Assembly (NCBI GenBank): GCA_024404735.1
Contig: JAKSPP010000004.1
Coordinates: forward strand, 1-23,222
DNA: 23,222 nucleotides
Reading direction: 5' to 3'
DNA from: Oscillospiraceae bacterium
Lineage (GTDB): Bacteria > Bacillota > Clostridia > Oscillospirales > Oscillospiraceae
This document shows, in pieces, positions 8,439-17,006 of the stretch; positions within the stretch are counted from its first letter, which is position 1; each line of letters opens with the position of its first letter. The notes below the pieces were generated by a model, which saw only the letters and a list, made by a program, of their open reading frames with translations, was not told where the DNA came from and made no database searches. Made by a program: the position numbers and the translations under genes.

Positions 8439-8482
8439 ACAGAGCCCTCGAAGCAAAACGAGTGGCTCTGTTTTTATTTTTT
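8439..8482 (+). terminator. Terminator after the SulP gene
   Basis: ACAGAGCC (8439-8446) pairs with GGCTCTGT (8464-8471), extended by CTCG/CGAG inside with one bulged T, followed by T5AT6. Confidence 0.9.
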
Positions 8483-8518
8483 CGGACCGGATGATATTTA
8501 CTCTCTTTTACTGTTCTA

Positions 8519-8547
8519 TTGACAATATGTTCTGTAAATGTTATAAA
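8519..8547 (+). promoter_or_regulatory. Sigma-A promoter of the glycyl radical enzyme gene
   Basis: TTGACA (8519-8524), 17 bp, TATAAA (8542-8547): a perfect -35 box and a 5/6 -10 box. The predicted start is near 8554, with a leader of about 50 nt. A second TATAAT at 8581 lacks a -35 box. Confidence 0.85.
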
Positions 8548-8606
8548 TTAATTAGATTAATTCTAATATTGTATTGAAATTATAATAAAATTTTACGGAG
8601 GAAAAA

Positions 8607-11063
8607 ATGTATCAGTTCAGATCGGTTCATCCCCGTGTACAGGCATACCACGAAAGAGTTCGCAATGAGCGAATTTTTATGCCCGATTCCGAGATTCCGA
8701 TGATTACAACGGAATCCTATAAGAAAAACGAAAATGTTGTTCCCTTAATCAGACACGCAAGAGCAATCTATGATGTCTGCTCAAAAATGACCGTCCGCGT
8801 TGAAGACGATTCTCTCTTCGTAGGAAACAAGAGCAAGGCCTTTATGGGCGCAGGCCCCAATGTCCGCTGGGGCGGAACGGGCTGGATTCCCACTCTTGTT
8901 GGAGGCGGTGCCTGGGGCGAGGTTCAGGAGGACGGCTATTACCACTCTCCCGAAGAGGAGACCCTTGAGTTCCGTATTGCCCCCGAGGATGTTGAGAATC
9001 TTAAGTCCATCTCCGAATACTGGGACAACCACACCGTTACCGCAGTTGCCAACTCCTGGATGCCCGACGGATACGATGATTTCTGCAAGCTTGAAATATG
9101 CAAGAACGTTCCCGGTGCTCCCGTAATGATGATGACTGCCGGACATCTTACCCCCGGCTACCCAAGACTTCTTGAGATGGGCATTGCAAAAATCCGCAAG
9201 ACCGCTCAGGACTGGATTGACGGACACAAGTATAACCTTATGGGCGCAGATGTAAGAAAGAACCTTTTCTACAACGGCGTTACCATCATGTGCGATGCCT
9301 TCACTGTTATGACAAAGCGTTACGGCGACAAGTGCGCGGAGAAGGCAAAGGTTGAGACTGACCCCGAGAGAAAAGCAGAATATGAGATGATGGCAGAGGG
9401 CCTTTACAACATCTCCGAGAATCCTCCCGAGACTTACTGGCAGGCCTGCCAGCTGATGATGCTGTATCAGCTTTTCCTTTTCATTGAGAATCACTATCCC
9501 GCAGTTTCCTTCGGCCGCTTCGACCAGCTCACCTGGCCTCTTCTCAAGAAGGACCTTGAAGCCGGAAGACTGACTCTTGAAAAGGCACAGTTTATAACCG
9601 ACTTCTTCTTCCTGCACGCAAACACCTTCTACGCCGGAATGCCCGGAAAGGGACTTGCAGAGACAACCGGTATAGGCAATACCTATCAGCACACAACCAT
9701 CGGCGGAGTTGACCCCAAGACAGGCGAGGACGCAACCAACCCCGTTACATATATGGTTCTTGAGGCTGTCGGCAGAATCGGTCTCCACGACCCCACCATC
9801 TCCCTCCGTGTTAACAAAAACACACCCGATGACCTCTGGGAGTGCGCCATCCGCACAACCAAGCTTGTGGGTGGTCTTCCCCTCTACCAGAATGACGAGG
9901 TAATAATTCCCGCTCTTATGAGAGAAGAAAACTTCGAGCTTGAGGACGCAAGAGACTACTGCTTCATAGGATGTCAGGAAATCACCGGACACGGCAACGA
10001 CTACTCCGCTGCAAACGGAATTTCACCCCCCAACGCTTCCCTTCACTACGCAGTTCTTCTGGATATGGCTCTTAACAACGGCATTAACCCCTACAACGGT
10101 CAGCAGTGCCCCATTCAGAAGGGATATCTCTACGAGATGAACTCTCTTGATGAGGTCAAGGCTGTATTCAAGGAGATTATTGAATTCGGCATCAGAGCTC
10201 AGGTAAGCTACGACAACTACACAGAATACCTGACCGCATACCACGCCCCCGTTACCGGTCTTTCCATGACTATGGTAGGCTGCCTTGAGTCCGGTATGGA
10301 CTGCACATGGGGCGGAGCAAAGTACAATGGCTACGGAGGAACCGGAACGGGCCTTGCAACCATCGCCGATTCCCTTACCACCATCAAGTATATGTGCTTT
10401 GACAAGAAGCTCTGCACTACCAGAGAGCTTTATGATGCCTTTATGGCCAACTGGGAGGGCTACGAGGAGCTCAGACAGCGCATCATCGCCGAGGTTCCCC
10501 ATTTCGGAAACAACGATCCCTATGCGGATATGGAAATGGACTGGATTACCAACGTATACTATGAAACCTGCAAGAGCTGCTACTCCGAGCGTTCCAGGAC
10601 CTACAAGGCCGGCCTTTACTCCGGCGCAGACCACGTCCGTCAGGGTAAGACCGCATGGGCAACTCCCGACGGCCGCAAGACCGGAGAGCCTATCGCAGAT
10701 GCCTCCTCCCCCGCACAGGCAAGAGACAAGAACGGCCCCACCGCAATAATGATGAGTGAGTGCTGCTTCGACGGCTCCAAGTTTATGGACGGACTTGCAC
10801 TTAACATCCGTATGCATCCCTCTGTTCTCTCCAATGAAGAGGGCGTTAATAAGCTTCGCGATATGACAAAGGCCTACTTCGGCTGCAACGGCATGGAGGT
10901 TCAGTACAACGTTGTTGATACCGAAACCCTCAGAGCCGCACAGGCAAACCCCTCCGAATACAAGAACCTTGTTGTTCGCATTGCAGGATATTCCGCTTAC
11001 TTCGTTGAGCTCGGAAGAGACCTGCAGAACGATGTTATCTCCAGAAATGAGCATCGCATCTGA
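8607..11063 (+). CDS. Glycyl radical enzyme of unknown substrate (PFL-like superfamily, not PFL itself)
   Basis: 818 residues, full length for the family. The C-terminal glycyl radical motif is VRIAGYSAYFVELGRDLQ with the radical glycine at G794, 24 residues from the end. The thiyl-radical loop is FIGCQEITGH, with C456 as the expected active cysteine and E458 in a Cys-x-Glu pattern, as in dehydratase, decarboxylase and C-N/C-S lyase members. Pyruvate formate-lyase instead has adjacent Cys-Cys; here C452 and C456 are apart. GHLTPGYPRLL resembles another conserved stretch of the dehydratase/decarboxylase type. The more common loop is GCVE; Q at the middle position is notable. GGAGG (8597-8601) sets the start. 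It has a strong promoter, strong codon bias and its own terminator, so it is monocistronic and probably highly expressed. The radical-SAM activase it needs is not in this window. Confidence 0.93.
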   Translation: MYQFRSVHPRVQAYHERVRNERIFMPDSEIPMITTESYKKNENVVPLIRHARAIYDVCSKMTVRVEDDSLFVGNKSKAFMGAGPNVRWGGTGWIPTLVGGGAWGEVQEDGYYHSPEEETLEFRIAPEDVENLKSISEYWDNHTVTAVANSWMPDGYDDFCKLEICKNVPGAPVMMMTAGHLTPGYPRLLEMGIAKIRKTAQDWIDGHKYNLMGADVRKNLFYNGVTIMCDAFTVMTKRYGDKCAEKAKVETDPERKAEYEMMAEGLYNISENPPETYWQACQLMMLYQLFLFIENHYPAVSFGRFDQLTWPLLKKDLEAGRLTLEKAQFITDFFFLHANTFYAGMPGKGLAETTGIGNTYQHTTIGGVDPKTGEDATNPVTYMVLEAVGRIGLHDPTISLRVNKNTPDDLWECAIRTTKLVGGLPLYQNDEVIIPALMREENFELEDARDYCFIGCQEITGHGNDYSAANGISPPNASLHYAVLLDMALNNGINPYNGQQCPIQKGYLYEMNSLDEVKAVFKEIIEFGIRAQVSYDNYTEYLTAYHAPVTGLSMTMVGCLESGMDCTWGGAKYNGYGGTGTGLATIADSLTTIKYMCFDKKLCTTRELYDAFMANWEGYEELRQRIIAEVPHFGNNDPYADMEMDWITNVYYETCKSCYSERSRTYKAGLYSGADHVRQGKTAWATPDGRKTGEPIADASSPAQARDKNGPTAIMMSECCFDGSKFMDGLALNIRMHPSVLSNEEGVNKLRDMTKAYFGCNGMEVQYNVVDTETLRAAQANPSEYKNLVVRIAGYSAYFVELGRDLQNDVISRNEHRI

Positions 11064-11100
11064 GCGGAGATAAAACCGAATAAGCGTTAAATCTTTTAGG

Positions 11101-11131
11101 GCGGCAGAGTTTTTTAGGCTCTGCCGCTTTT
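11101..11131 (+). terminator. Terminator after the glycyl radical enzyme gene
   Basis: A perfect 9-bp GC-rich stem, GCGGCAGAG (11101-11109) with CTCTGCCGC (11119-11127), a 9-nt loop and TTTT. Confidence 0.88.
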
Positions 11132-11170
11132 CACCTTATGAATAAAATGCAGAATAATGAATAATTATAC

Positions 11171-11198
11171 TTGACTATTCACCGTTTTTGTATATAAT
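11171..11198 (+). promoter_or_regulatory. Sigma-A promoter of the amino acid ABC ATPase gene
   Basis: TTGACT (11171-11176), 16 bp, TATAAT (11193-11198). The start would be near 11205. Confidence 0.75.
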
Positions 11199-11238
11199 AT
11201 ATTAGTCCTATTGTATGCAGAAACGGGGTATTTTATCC

Positions 11239-11997
11239 ATGAATTCTTTTGATAAAAACGAAACTCTTATATCCGTTAAGGGGCTTAAGAAGTACTATGA
11301 CAAGGGAAGAATAAAGGCCCTTGACGGAATAGATGTAGATATAAAGAAGGGCAGCGTTACGGTTATCATAGGGCCCTCCGGCTCCGGAAAATCCACCTTT
11401 CTCCGCTCACTCAATCTTCTTGAGGTTCCGACAGAGGGACAGATTTTCATTGACGGGGTAGATATCTGCGATAAGTCCGTTGATATAAATCTTCACAGAC
11501 AGAAGATGGGAATGGTTTTCCAGCACTTTAACCTCTTCCCCCACAAAACCATTCTTCAGAATATGACTCTTGCCCCCTGCACCGTTAAGGGTGAAAAGGA
11601 GGAGGAGGAGGCCAACATAAGAGCACAGTCCTTCCTTGACAGAGTAGGTCTGGGCGACAGAGGAAATGCATATCCTATACAGCTCTCCGGCGGTCAGAAG
11701 CAGAGAGTTGCCATCGTTAGAGCACTTATGATGTCCCCCGAGGTTATGCTGTTTGACGAGCCCACAAGCGCCCTTGACCCCGAAATGGTCGGCGAGGTTC
11801 TTGATGTTATGAAGGAGCTTGCCGAGTCCGGAATGACAATGGTTGTTGTTACCCACGAAATGGGCTTTGCAAAAGAGGTTGGAGACAGAGTCATCTTTAT
11901 GGCAGACGGAAAAATAGTCGAGGACGGCACTCCCGACAGGATTTTCGGAAATCCCACCGAGCCCAGAACTCAGGACTTCTTAAGCAAGGTATTATAA
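11239..11997 (+). CDS. Polar amino acid ABC transporter ATP-binding protein (GlnQ-like)
   Basis: 252 residues from the ATG at 11239, which has GGGG about ten bases upstream. An earlier in-frame ATG at 11215 lies only about ten bases after the predicted transcription start and has no SD. Walker A is GPSGSGKST (45-53), the Q-loop is VFQHFNLFPH, the signature is LSGGQKQR, Walker B is VMLFDEPTSALDPE, and the switch His is in VVTHEMGFA. The sequence from LSGGQ to THEMGFA is characteristic of the polar amino acid uptake (GlnQ/HisP/ArtP) group. No permease or binding-protein gene is next to it, and both sides are closed by terminators, so it must pair with membrane subunits encoded elsewhere. Confidence 0.92.
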   Translation: MNSFDKNETLISVKGLKKYYDKGRIKALDGIDVDIKKGSVTVIIGPSGSGKSTFLRSLNLLEVPTEGQIFIDGVDICDKSVDINLHRQKMGMVFQHFNLFPHKTILQNMTLAPCTVKGEKEEEEANIRAQSFLDRVGLGDRGNAYPIQLSGGQKQRVAIVRALMMSPEVMLFDEPTSALDPEMVGEVLDVMKELAESGMTMVVVTHEMGFAKEVGDRVIFMADGKIVEDGTPDRIFGNPTEPRTQDFLSKVL

Positions 11998-12003
11998 TTT
12001 TTG

Positions 12004-12038
12004 AAAAACGCCGCAGGCTTTATGCCCGCGGCGTTTTT
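12004..12038. terminator. Terminator after the amino acid ABC ATPase gene
   Basis: A perfect 11-bp stem, AAAAACGCCGC (12004-12014) with GCGGCGTTTTT (12028-12038), around a 13-nt loop. The A-run and T-run make it possibly active in both directions. Confidence 0.88.
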
Positions 12039-12080
12039 CACTGTTACAAATCTGACGGAATATTATTGTATTCTCATAGT

Positions 12081-13775
12081 ATGGATATTATTAATAATTT
12101 TACGGATTTTGCGGACATTGCTCCGAAAATACTAATTCCCGTATGCTCTGTTCTGCTTCTTCTCAGATGCTTCTATTCAATGATGAAGGGCAATTACAAA
12201 AGTGAAAGCTGGGGAGTTTTACGAACAGCAAAAGGCGAAACTCTCTCAATTGACCACTGGGAGTGCATCATAGGCCGAGGAAAGGGCTGCGATATAATTC
12301 TCCCGGACAGTGAGCTTTCACTTAACCATGCTGCGCTTTCCAGAGACGGAAGGGGCGGCTGGAGATTCTTTTCTCTTTCTCAGAAGGAGGACTGCGGTAT
12401 AATAAGTGAGAACAGGGAGCTTATCATTCCGGATAAAAAGGGTATTCCCATAAAGGCCGGAGATAAGATTGTCGTCGGTAAAAACAGGTTTACCTTTATT
12501 CCTCAGGAGGGCTCCTCCGAGGGTTCTGTGCGACCTGTTGGACACGGAGTATCTCTCCTTCTTCTTACGGCAATAAACTTTCTTCTTGTATGGAGCTACG
12601 CACGAAGCCTCAGTTACTCCGATTTTATTCCCGTTGCGATATGCTTTGGAATACAGAGCCTGCTGCAGCTGAGCTACTACCTTATAATGCGCTCTATTGA
12701 CAGAAGCGGAATAGAAACGGAAATACTGATGTTTTTCCTTATTTCGATGGGCAATGCCATTATGGCAAGCTGTAATCCCGGCGGAATGTATATGAAGCAG
12801 CTGTTTAACATTGTGGGTCTGATGCTGTATCTGTTTCTGGGCTGGTGGCTCAGGGACATAAGGCGTTCAAGAAAGCTTCGTTATCTTGCGGCCCTTGCGG
12901 CAATAGGTCTTATCGCCGCAAACGTATTGTTCGGAATGACACAGTACGGAGCAAAAAACTGGATTGCAATCGGGCCCTTCAGCTTTCAGCCGTCCGAATT
13001 TGTTAAGGTACTGTTCATTTACACGGGGTCTGCCCCACTTGCAAAGCTCTTCGGAAAAAGAAACATTTTCTGGTTTACGGGCTTTTCGGCCTGCTGTGTA
13101 GGTGCCTTCGCCCTTCTGGGCGACTTCGGAACCGCCCTTATATTCTTTATTGCTTTTCTCGTAATCGCGTTTATGAGAAGCGGAAGCTTTGCAACAGTAA
13201 TTTTTGCAATTGCCTCTGCAGGGATAGTCGTTTTCCTTGTCATAACCGCAAAGCCCTATATACTTCAGCGTTTTTCCGTCTGGGGACACATCTGGGATTA
13301 CTCATATAACGAGGGCTGGCAGCAGTGCAAGGCTCTGTCCGCCGCCGCATCCGGCGGTCTTCTGGGAAAAGGCGCGGGGCAGGGCTTCGGAAACAGCATT
13401 TTTGCAGCCGAAACAGACATAGTTTTCTGCGTTCTTGCAGAGGAGCTGGGCCTTATTACCGCAGTATGCTCTGTTATGGTACTGCCCGCAATTACATTTT
13501 TCACGGTCCGCTGTGCATCAAGAGGCAGGAGCGCATATTATGTCATTGCATCCTGTGCAGCCTGCGCAATGATGACGGCACAGCTCTGCCTTAACGTCTT
13601 CGGCTCATGCGATTTGCTTCCCTTTACGGGAGTCACCTTCCCCTTCGTATCGGACGGAGGCTCAAGTCTTCTGTCATGCTGGTGTCTTATGGCGTTTATT
13701 AAATCTGCGGACACAAGACCCCTTGCAAGCTTCTCCGTTTCCGCATGGACAAAGAACAGAGAGGAGGATGACTGA
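12081..13775 (+). CDS. FHA domain fused to SEDS-family peptidoglycan polymerase (FtsW/RodA/SpoVE)
   Basis: 564 residues from ATG 12081. A TTG at 12066 with a weak GGA before it is the alternative start, adding five residues; neither has a good SD. Residues 13-30 are a membrane helix. Residues 45-142 form an FHA domain with GRGKGCDIILPD and an SLNH (80-83) phosphothreonine-binding loop. Ten or so membrane segments follow with SEDS signatures: FQPSEFVK (302-309), ETDIVF with D446 in the place of the catalytic Asp, AEELGLI, and TGVTFPFVSDGGSS (516-529). SEDS proteins polymerise glycan strands from lipid II together with a class B PBP, and the next gene encodes one, overlapping by one base. The FHA domain suggests control by a Ser/Thr kinase, which is not in the window. 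FtsW, RodA or SpoVE identity cannot be decided. Confidence 0.92.
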   Translation: MDIINNFTDFADIAPKILIPVCSVLLLLRCFYSMMKGNYKSESWGVLRTAKGETLSIDHWECIIGRGKGCDIILPDSELSLNHAALSRDGRGGWRFFSLSQKEDCGIISENRELIIPDKKGIPIKAGDKIVVGKNRFTFIPQEGSSEGSVRPVGHGVSLLLLTAINFLLVWSYARSLSYSDFIPVAICFGIQSLLQLSYYLIMRSIDRSGIETEILMFFLISMGNAIMASCNPGGMYMKQLFNIVGLMLYLFLGWWLRDIRRSRKLRYLAALAAIGLIAANVLFGMTQYGAKNWIAIGPFSFQPSEFVKVLFIYTGSAPLAKLFGKRNIFWFTGFSACCVGAFALLGDFGTALIFFIAFLVIAFMRSGSFATVIFAIASAGIVVFLVITAKPYILQRFSVWGHIWDYSYNEGWQQCKALSAAASGGLLGKGAGQGFGNSIFAAETDIVFCVLAEELGLITAVCSVMVLPAITFFTVRCASRGRSAYYVIASCAACAMMTAQLCLNVFGSCDLLPFTGVTFPFVSDGGSSLLSCWCLMAFIKSADTRPLASFSVSAWTKNREEDD

Positions 13776-15082
13776 TGAAAAGAATTAAAAACCGCTCTGT
13801 TTTTTCACTTATACTGGGCATTGCCTGCCTTTTAATGCTGGGAATTCTTGTTTTCAGATTTATGGTACAGGGAGGTAAATGGGCCTCGTTTTCCTCCGAA
13901 AACGCAAAAAGCTACAACATATCCGACAGAAACGGTGTTTTTCTCGGAGGAAAAGAAAACGGCGAGGCGAAATATAATCTTTCAAAAGCCACGAGAAGCG
14001 CAACCGTTCATATACTCGGTGACTTTGAAGGAAACATCGGAACAGGCGCACTCCAGACAAAAACCGGAGACCTTTATTCATACAGTCTTCTGTGGGGCTC
14101 AAGCACAGAGCCGGCGGAGCTCCGTCTCTCCGTTGATGCAGAGCTCTGTATAGCCGCAAAGGAAGCAATGGGCGGGCAAAACGGTGCATTCATTATGGAA
14201 AACTACCTGACCGGGGAAATCATAGTTATGATATCCGGGCCGGATTTTGACCCTGCAAAGGAAAAAGACCCGAACGCTCTTCTGGACGGAGCTTACCTCA
14301 ACAAATGCATATCCGCAACATATACCCCCGGCTCGGTTTTCAAGATAGTTACTCTTGCCGCTGCCCTGGAGAATATCGATGATATACACGAGAGAATTTT
14401 CTTCTGTCCCGGAAGTATTGTGGTTGAGGGCACGGAGATTAACTGCTCCGGCAGACACGGACAGCAGAGCATTGAAGATGCATTCAAAAATTCCTGCAAC
14501 TGCGCCTTTGCAGAGCTCTCGCTTGAACTGGGAGCGGATACTCTTTCGGAGTACGCCCAGTCCCTGGGAATAAGCTCGGCGCTTAATCACGACGGAATTA
14601 TCGTTAAGCCCGGAAGCTTTGAAAGCCACAAAGACGGGTCGGCTCTTCTTGCCTGGTCCGGAATCGGGCAGGCCGAGGACCTTGTATCTCCCTTTGCAAT
14701 GATGAGGCTTTCTGCGGCCATTGCAAAGGGTGGAGAGAGCATTTCACCGACATTTTTACATTAAAAAAGAAAAAACAGCAAAGAAAATATATTAAATTCA
14801 AAAACTGCTGTGGAAATATCCGATATGATGCGTTATAATGTTGAGTCAGGCTATGGCGACCGGCTCTTCCCGGAAGGGATTGAGCTATGCGCCAAAACGG
14901 GTACGGCTGAGCTCGGAAACGGAAGCAGCCATTCCTGGTTTACGGGCTTCTGCCGAAACGAGGATATGCCCTATGCCTTCGCCGTAATAATCGAAAACGG
15001 CGGAAGCGGCCTAAAAAATGCAGGCAGCGTGGCCTCGGCCGTTTTATACGCTGCTTTGGAAGGTTCAAAAAACAATGATTGA
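13775..15082 (+). pseudogene. Class B penicillin-binding protein (PbpA-like) split by an in-frame TAA
   Basis: The frame starts at ATG 13775, overlapping the SEDS gene stop (TGATG) and preceded by GGAGG. It has a short cytosolic end and a membrane helix (8-30), little N-terminal dimer domain, then a transpeptidase domain with SVFK (S187, K190) and SCN (240-242). At codon 330 a TAA (14762-14764) interrupts it. The same frame then continues for 105 codons to TGA 15080-15082 and carries the third motif, KTGTAE (K374). Without that part the active site is incomplete. The tail has only a GTG at 14810 without an SD, so separate translation is unlikely. The total of about 435 codons is near the usual length of short PbpA-type proteins. 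Possible explanations are a nonsense mutation, a sequencing error or stop readthrough. If intact it would cross-link glycan made by the upstream SEDS protein. Confidence 0.85.
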
Positions 15083-16949
15083 TATCTCTATAAAGGATGT
15101 CGTTAAGGCTTATGATGACGGCGTCAATATTCTCGACGGTCTGAGCTTTGATGTTCAGGCAGGCGAGCACATAGGAATACTCGGAAAAAACGGCGGAGGA
15201 AAGACAACCCTTTTCCGCCTTCTTACCAAAGAAATCAGGCCCGATTCCGGAGAAATCATGATTGCACCCGGTAAGAGTATGGGCCTTATATCGCAGATTC
15301 CCAATTATCCTAAGGAATACACGACAGAGGATGTTCTGAAAACAGCCTTTTCCAAGATTTTTTCCATTGAAAAGAAAATGGCTGAGCTTTCCGAGAAAAT
15401 GGCCACGGAGTATTCCGACAGCATAATGAAGGAATATGACAGACTGACATCGGAGTTTCAGAGACTCGGCGGATACGATATGGATTTCCGTCTCGGCAAG
15501 GTTGCAAACGGCCTTGACATTCCCGAAGCCATGCGCAAAAGACTCTTTTCACAGCTGTCCGGAGGAGAAAAGACAAGGGTTAACCTTGCAAGACTGATTC
15601 TTGAGGATACGGATATTCTTCTTCTGGACGAGCCTACAAACCATCTGGACCTGCACGCAACGGAATGGCTTGAGGATTATATTCTTCATTTCAGGGGTAC
15701 TGTCCTCTCAATAAGCCACGACAGATGGTATCTTGATACCATAGCACAGAGAATCATTGAAATCGGTGACGGTAAAGCGGAGTTTTACTCCGGTAACTAC
15801 AGCTTCTTTGTTGAGGAAAGACAGCGTCGATTTGATGAGCAGATGAAAAAGTACGAAAAAGACCGTGCGAAGCTGGAGCAGCTTCAGAGAGCTGCGGAGC
15901 AGATGCATTTATGGGCTTTTATGGGCAATGACAAGCTTCACAAAAGAGCTTTCTCCATGGAAAAGCGCATAGATAAGCTCTCCCAGACCGAAAAGCCCGG
16001 CCTTGCAAAAAAGATGACCGCAGGCTTCAAGGAAACGGACTTCAACGGCGACGAGGTTTTTGTTCTTGACGGAGTATCCAAAAGCTTCGGTGAAAAAAAG
16101 CTCTTTTCAGAGCTTACAATGCTTATTAAGGGCGGAGACAGAATTGCCCTTATCGGTGATAACGGAACGGGAAAATCAACCCTTATAAAAATACTTCTCG
16201 GGGAAGAAATCCCCGACGGAGGTTATGTCAAAAAGGGCCCCAGTGTAAAGCTCTCCTGCCTTCCTCAGATTATAAGCTTCGAGGATGAGAGCAGAACTCT
16301 TTATGACACTATGCTGTGGGACGGAAACTGCGCACCTCAGGAGGCAAGAAACCGTCTTGGGCAGTTTATGTTCCCCGGTGAAAATGTATTCAAATCCGTT
16401 TCCGCCTTATCCGGAGGCGAAAAGAGCAGGCTTAAGCTTTGCATAATAATGAAGGATGATATAAACTTCCTCATTCTTGACGAGCCCACAAACCACCTTG
16501 ATATTGCCTCAAGAGAATGGATTGAGGATGCAGTTATGGGCTACGGCGGAGCTCTTCTCTTCGTATCCCATGACAGATGGTTTATTGAAAAATTTGCCAA
16601 CAGAATCTGGGAGCTTGAAAACGGAGAAATAACGGACTACCGCGGAAGCTTCTCCGAATTCAGAGAATTCAAGAAGAGAGCAGCAGCCATCCAGAGAGCC
16701 GCCGCCCCTGCAGAGCCTGCCCCCGAAAAGAAAAAAGCAGAAAAGAAGCCGAGAACGGGAAGCTCCGAAAAGCAGAGAAATAAGCTTGAAAAAGAAATCA
16801 GCAGGCTTGAGGAGGAAATTGCCTCTCTTGAAAAGGAGGCATTGGAAACCGGAAGCGATTACAAGCGCCTTATTGAAATCGAATCCGAAAAAGAGGAAAA
16901 GGACCTTAAGCTTCTTGAGCTTTACGAGGCATGGGAGGCTCTGGAATAA
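15075..16949 (+). CDS. ABC-F family ATPase, YdiF-like
   Basis: 624 residues from ATG 15075, with GGAAGG (15058-15063) as SD. It overlaps the PBP frame by 8 bases, so the longer frame back to 15018 is unlikely. It is a twin-ABC soluble protein. Domain one has GKNGGGKTT (37-45), LSGGEKTR and ILLLDEPTNHLD. Domain two has GDNGTGKST, LSGGEKSR and FLILDEPTNHLD. The linker contains AEQMHLWAFMGNDKLHKRAFSMEKRI, the region that reaches the P-site tRNA in ABC-F proteins. An acidic/basic tail (from about residue 550) holds a Lys/Ala/Pro hinge and then a coiled coil. This differs from the Uup-like paralogue at 4725, so the genome has at least two subfamilies. Likely role: translation rescue or ribosome quality control. 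Its place inside a cell-wall operon is unexplained. Confidence 0.88.
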   Translation: MIDISIKDVVKAYDDGVNILDGLSFDVQAGEHIGILGKNGGGKTTLFRLLTKEIRPDSGEIMIAPGKSMGLISQIPNYPKEYTTEDVLKTAFSKIFSIEKKMAELSEKMATEYSDSIMKEYDRLTSEFQRLGGYDMDFRLGKVANGLDIPEAMRKRLFSQLSGGEKTRVNLARLILEDTDILLLDEPTNHLDLHATEWLEDYILHFRGTVLSISHDRWYLDTIAQRIIEIGDGKAEFYSGNYSFFVEERQRRFDEQMKKYEKDRAKLEQLQRAAEQMHLWAFMGNDKLHKRAFSMEKRIDKLSQTEKPGLAKKMTAGFKETDFNGDEVFVLDGVSKSFGEKKLFSELTMLIKGGDRIALIGDNGTGKSTLIKILLGEEIPDGGYVKKGPSVKLSCLPQIISFEDESRTLYDTMLWDGNCAPQEARNRLGQFMFPGENVFKSVSALSGGEKSRLKLCIIMKDDINFLILDEPTNHLDIASREWIEDAVMGYGGALLFVSHDRWFIEKFANRIWELENGEITDYRGSFSEFREFKKRAAAIQRAAAPAEPAPEKKKAEKKPRTGSSEKQRNKLEKEISRLEEEIASLEKEALETGSDYKRLIEIESEKEEKDLKLLELYEAWEALE

Positions 16950-17006
16950 TACGAGTTCCCCTTTCGGCCGCTTAAATAATTAACCTTACAAAAAGAGGAA
17001 ATAAAA

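Noticed and set aside
8781..9992. 403-codon minus-strand open frame inside the glycyl radical enzyme gene
   Set aside because: It is a shadow of strongly biased codon use on the plus strand; no SD, promoter or recognisable motif.
8607..11063. Calling the enzyme pyruvate formate-lyase (pflB)
   Set aside because: The adjacent Cys-Cys pair of PFL is missing; the loop is GCQE, as in the dehydratase/decarboxylase type.
14763..14775. A6-G-A6 run as a programmed frameshift or slippage site joining the two PBP parts
   Set aside because: Both parts are in the same frame and the stop lies at the start of the run, so a frameshift would not bypass it; nonsense change, error or readthrough fit better.
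14810..15082. Separate small gene starting at GTG 14810
   Set aside because: No SD before it, and the sequence is the KTG-containing tail of the PBP in the same frame.
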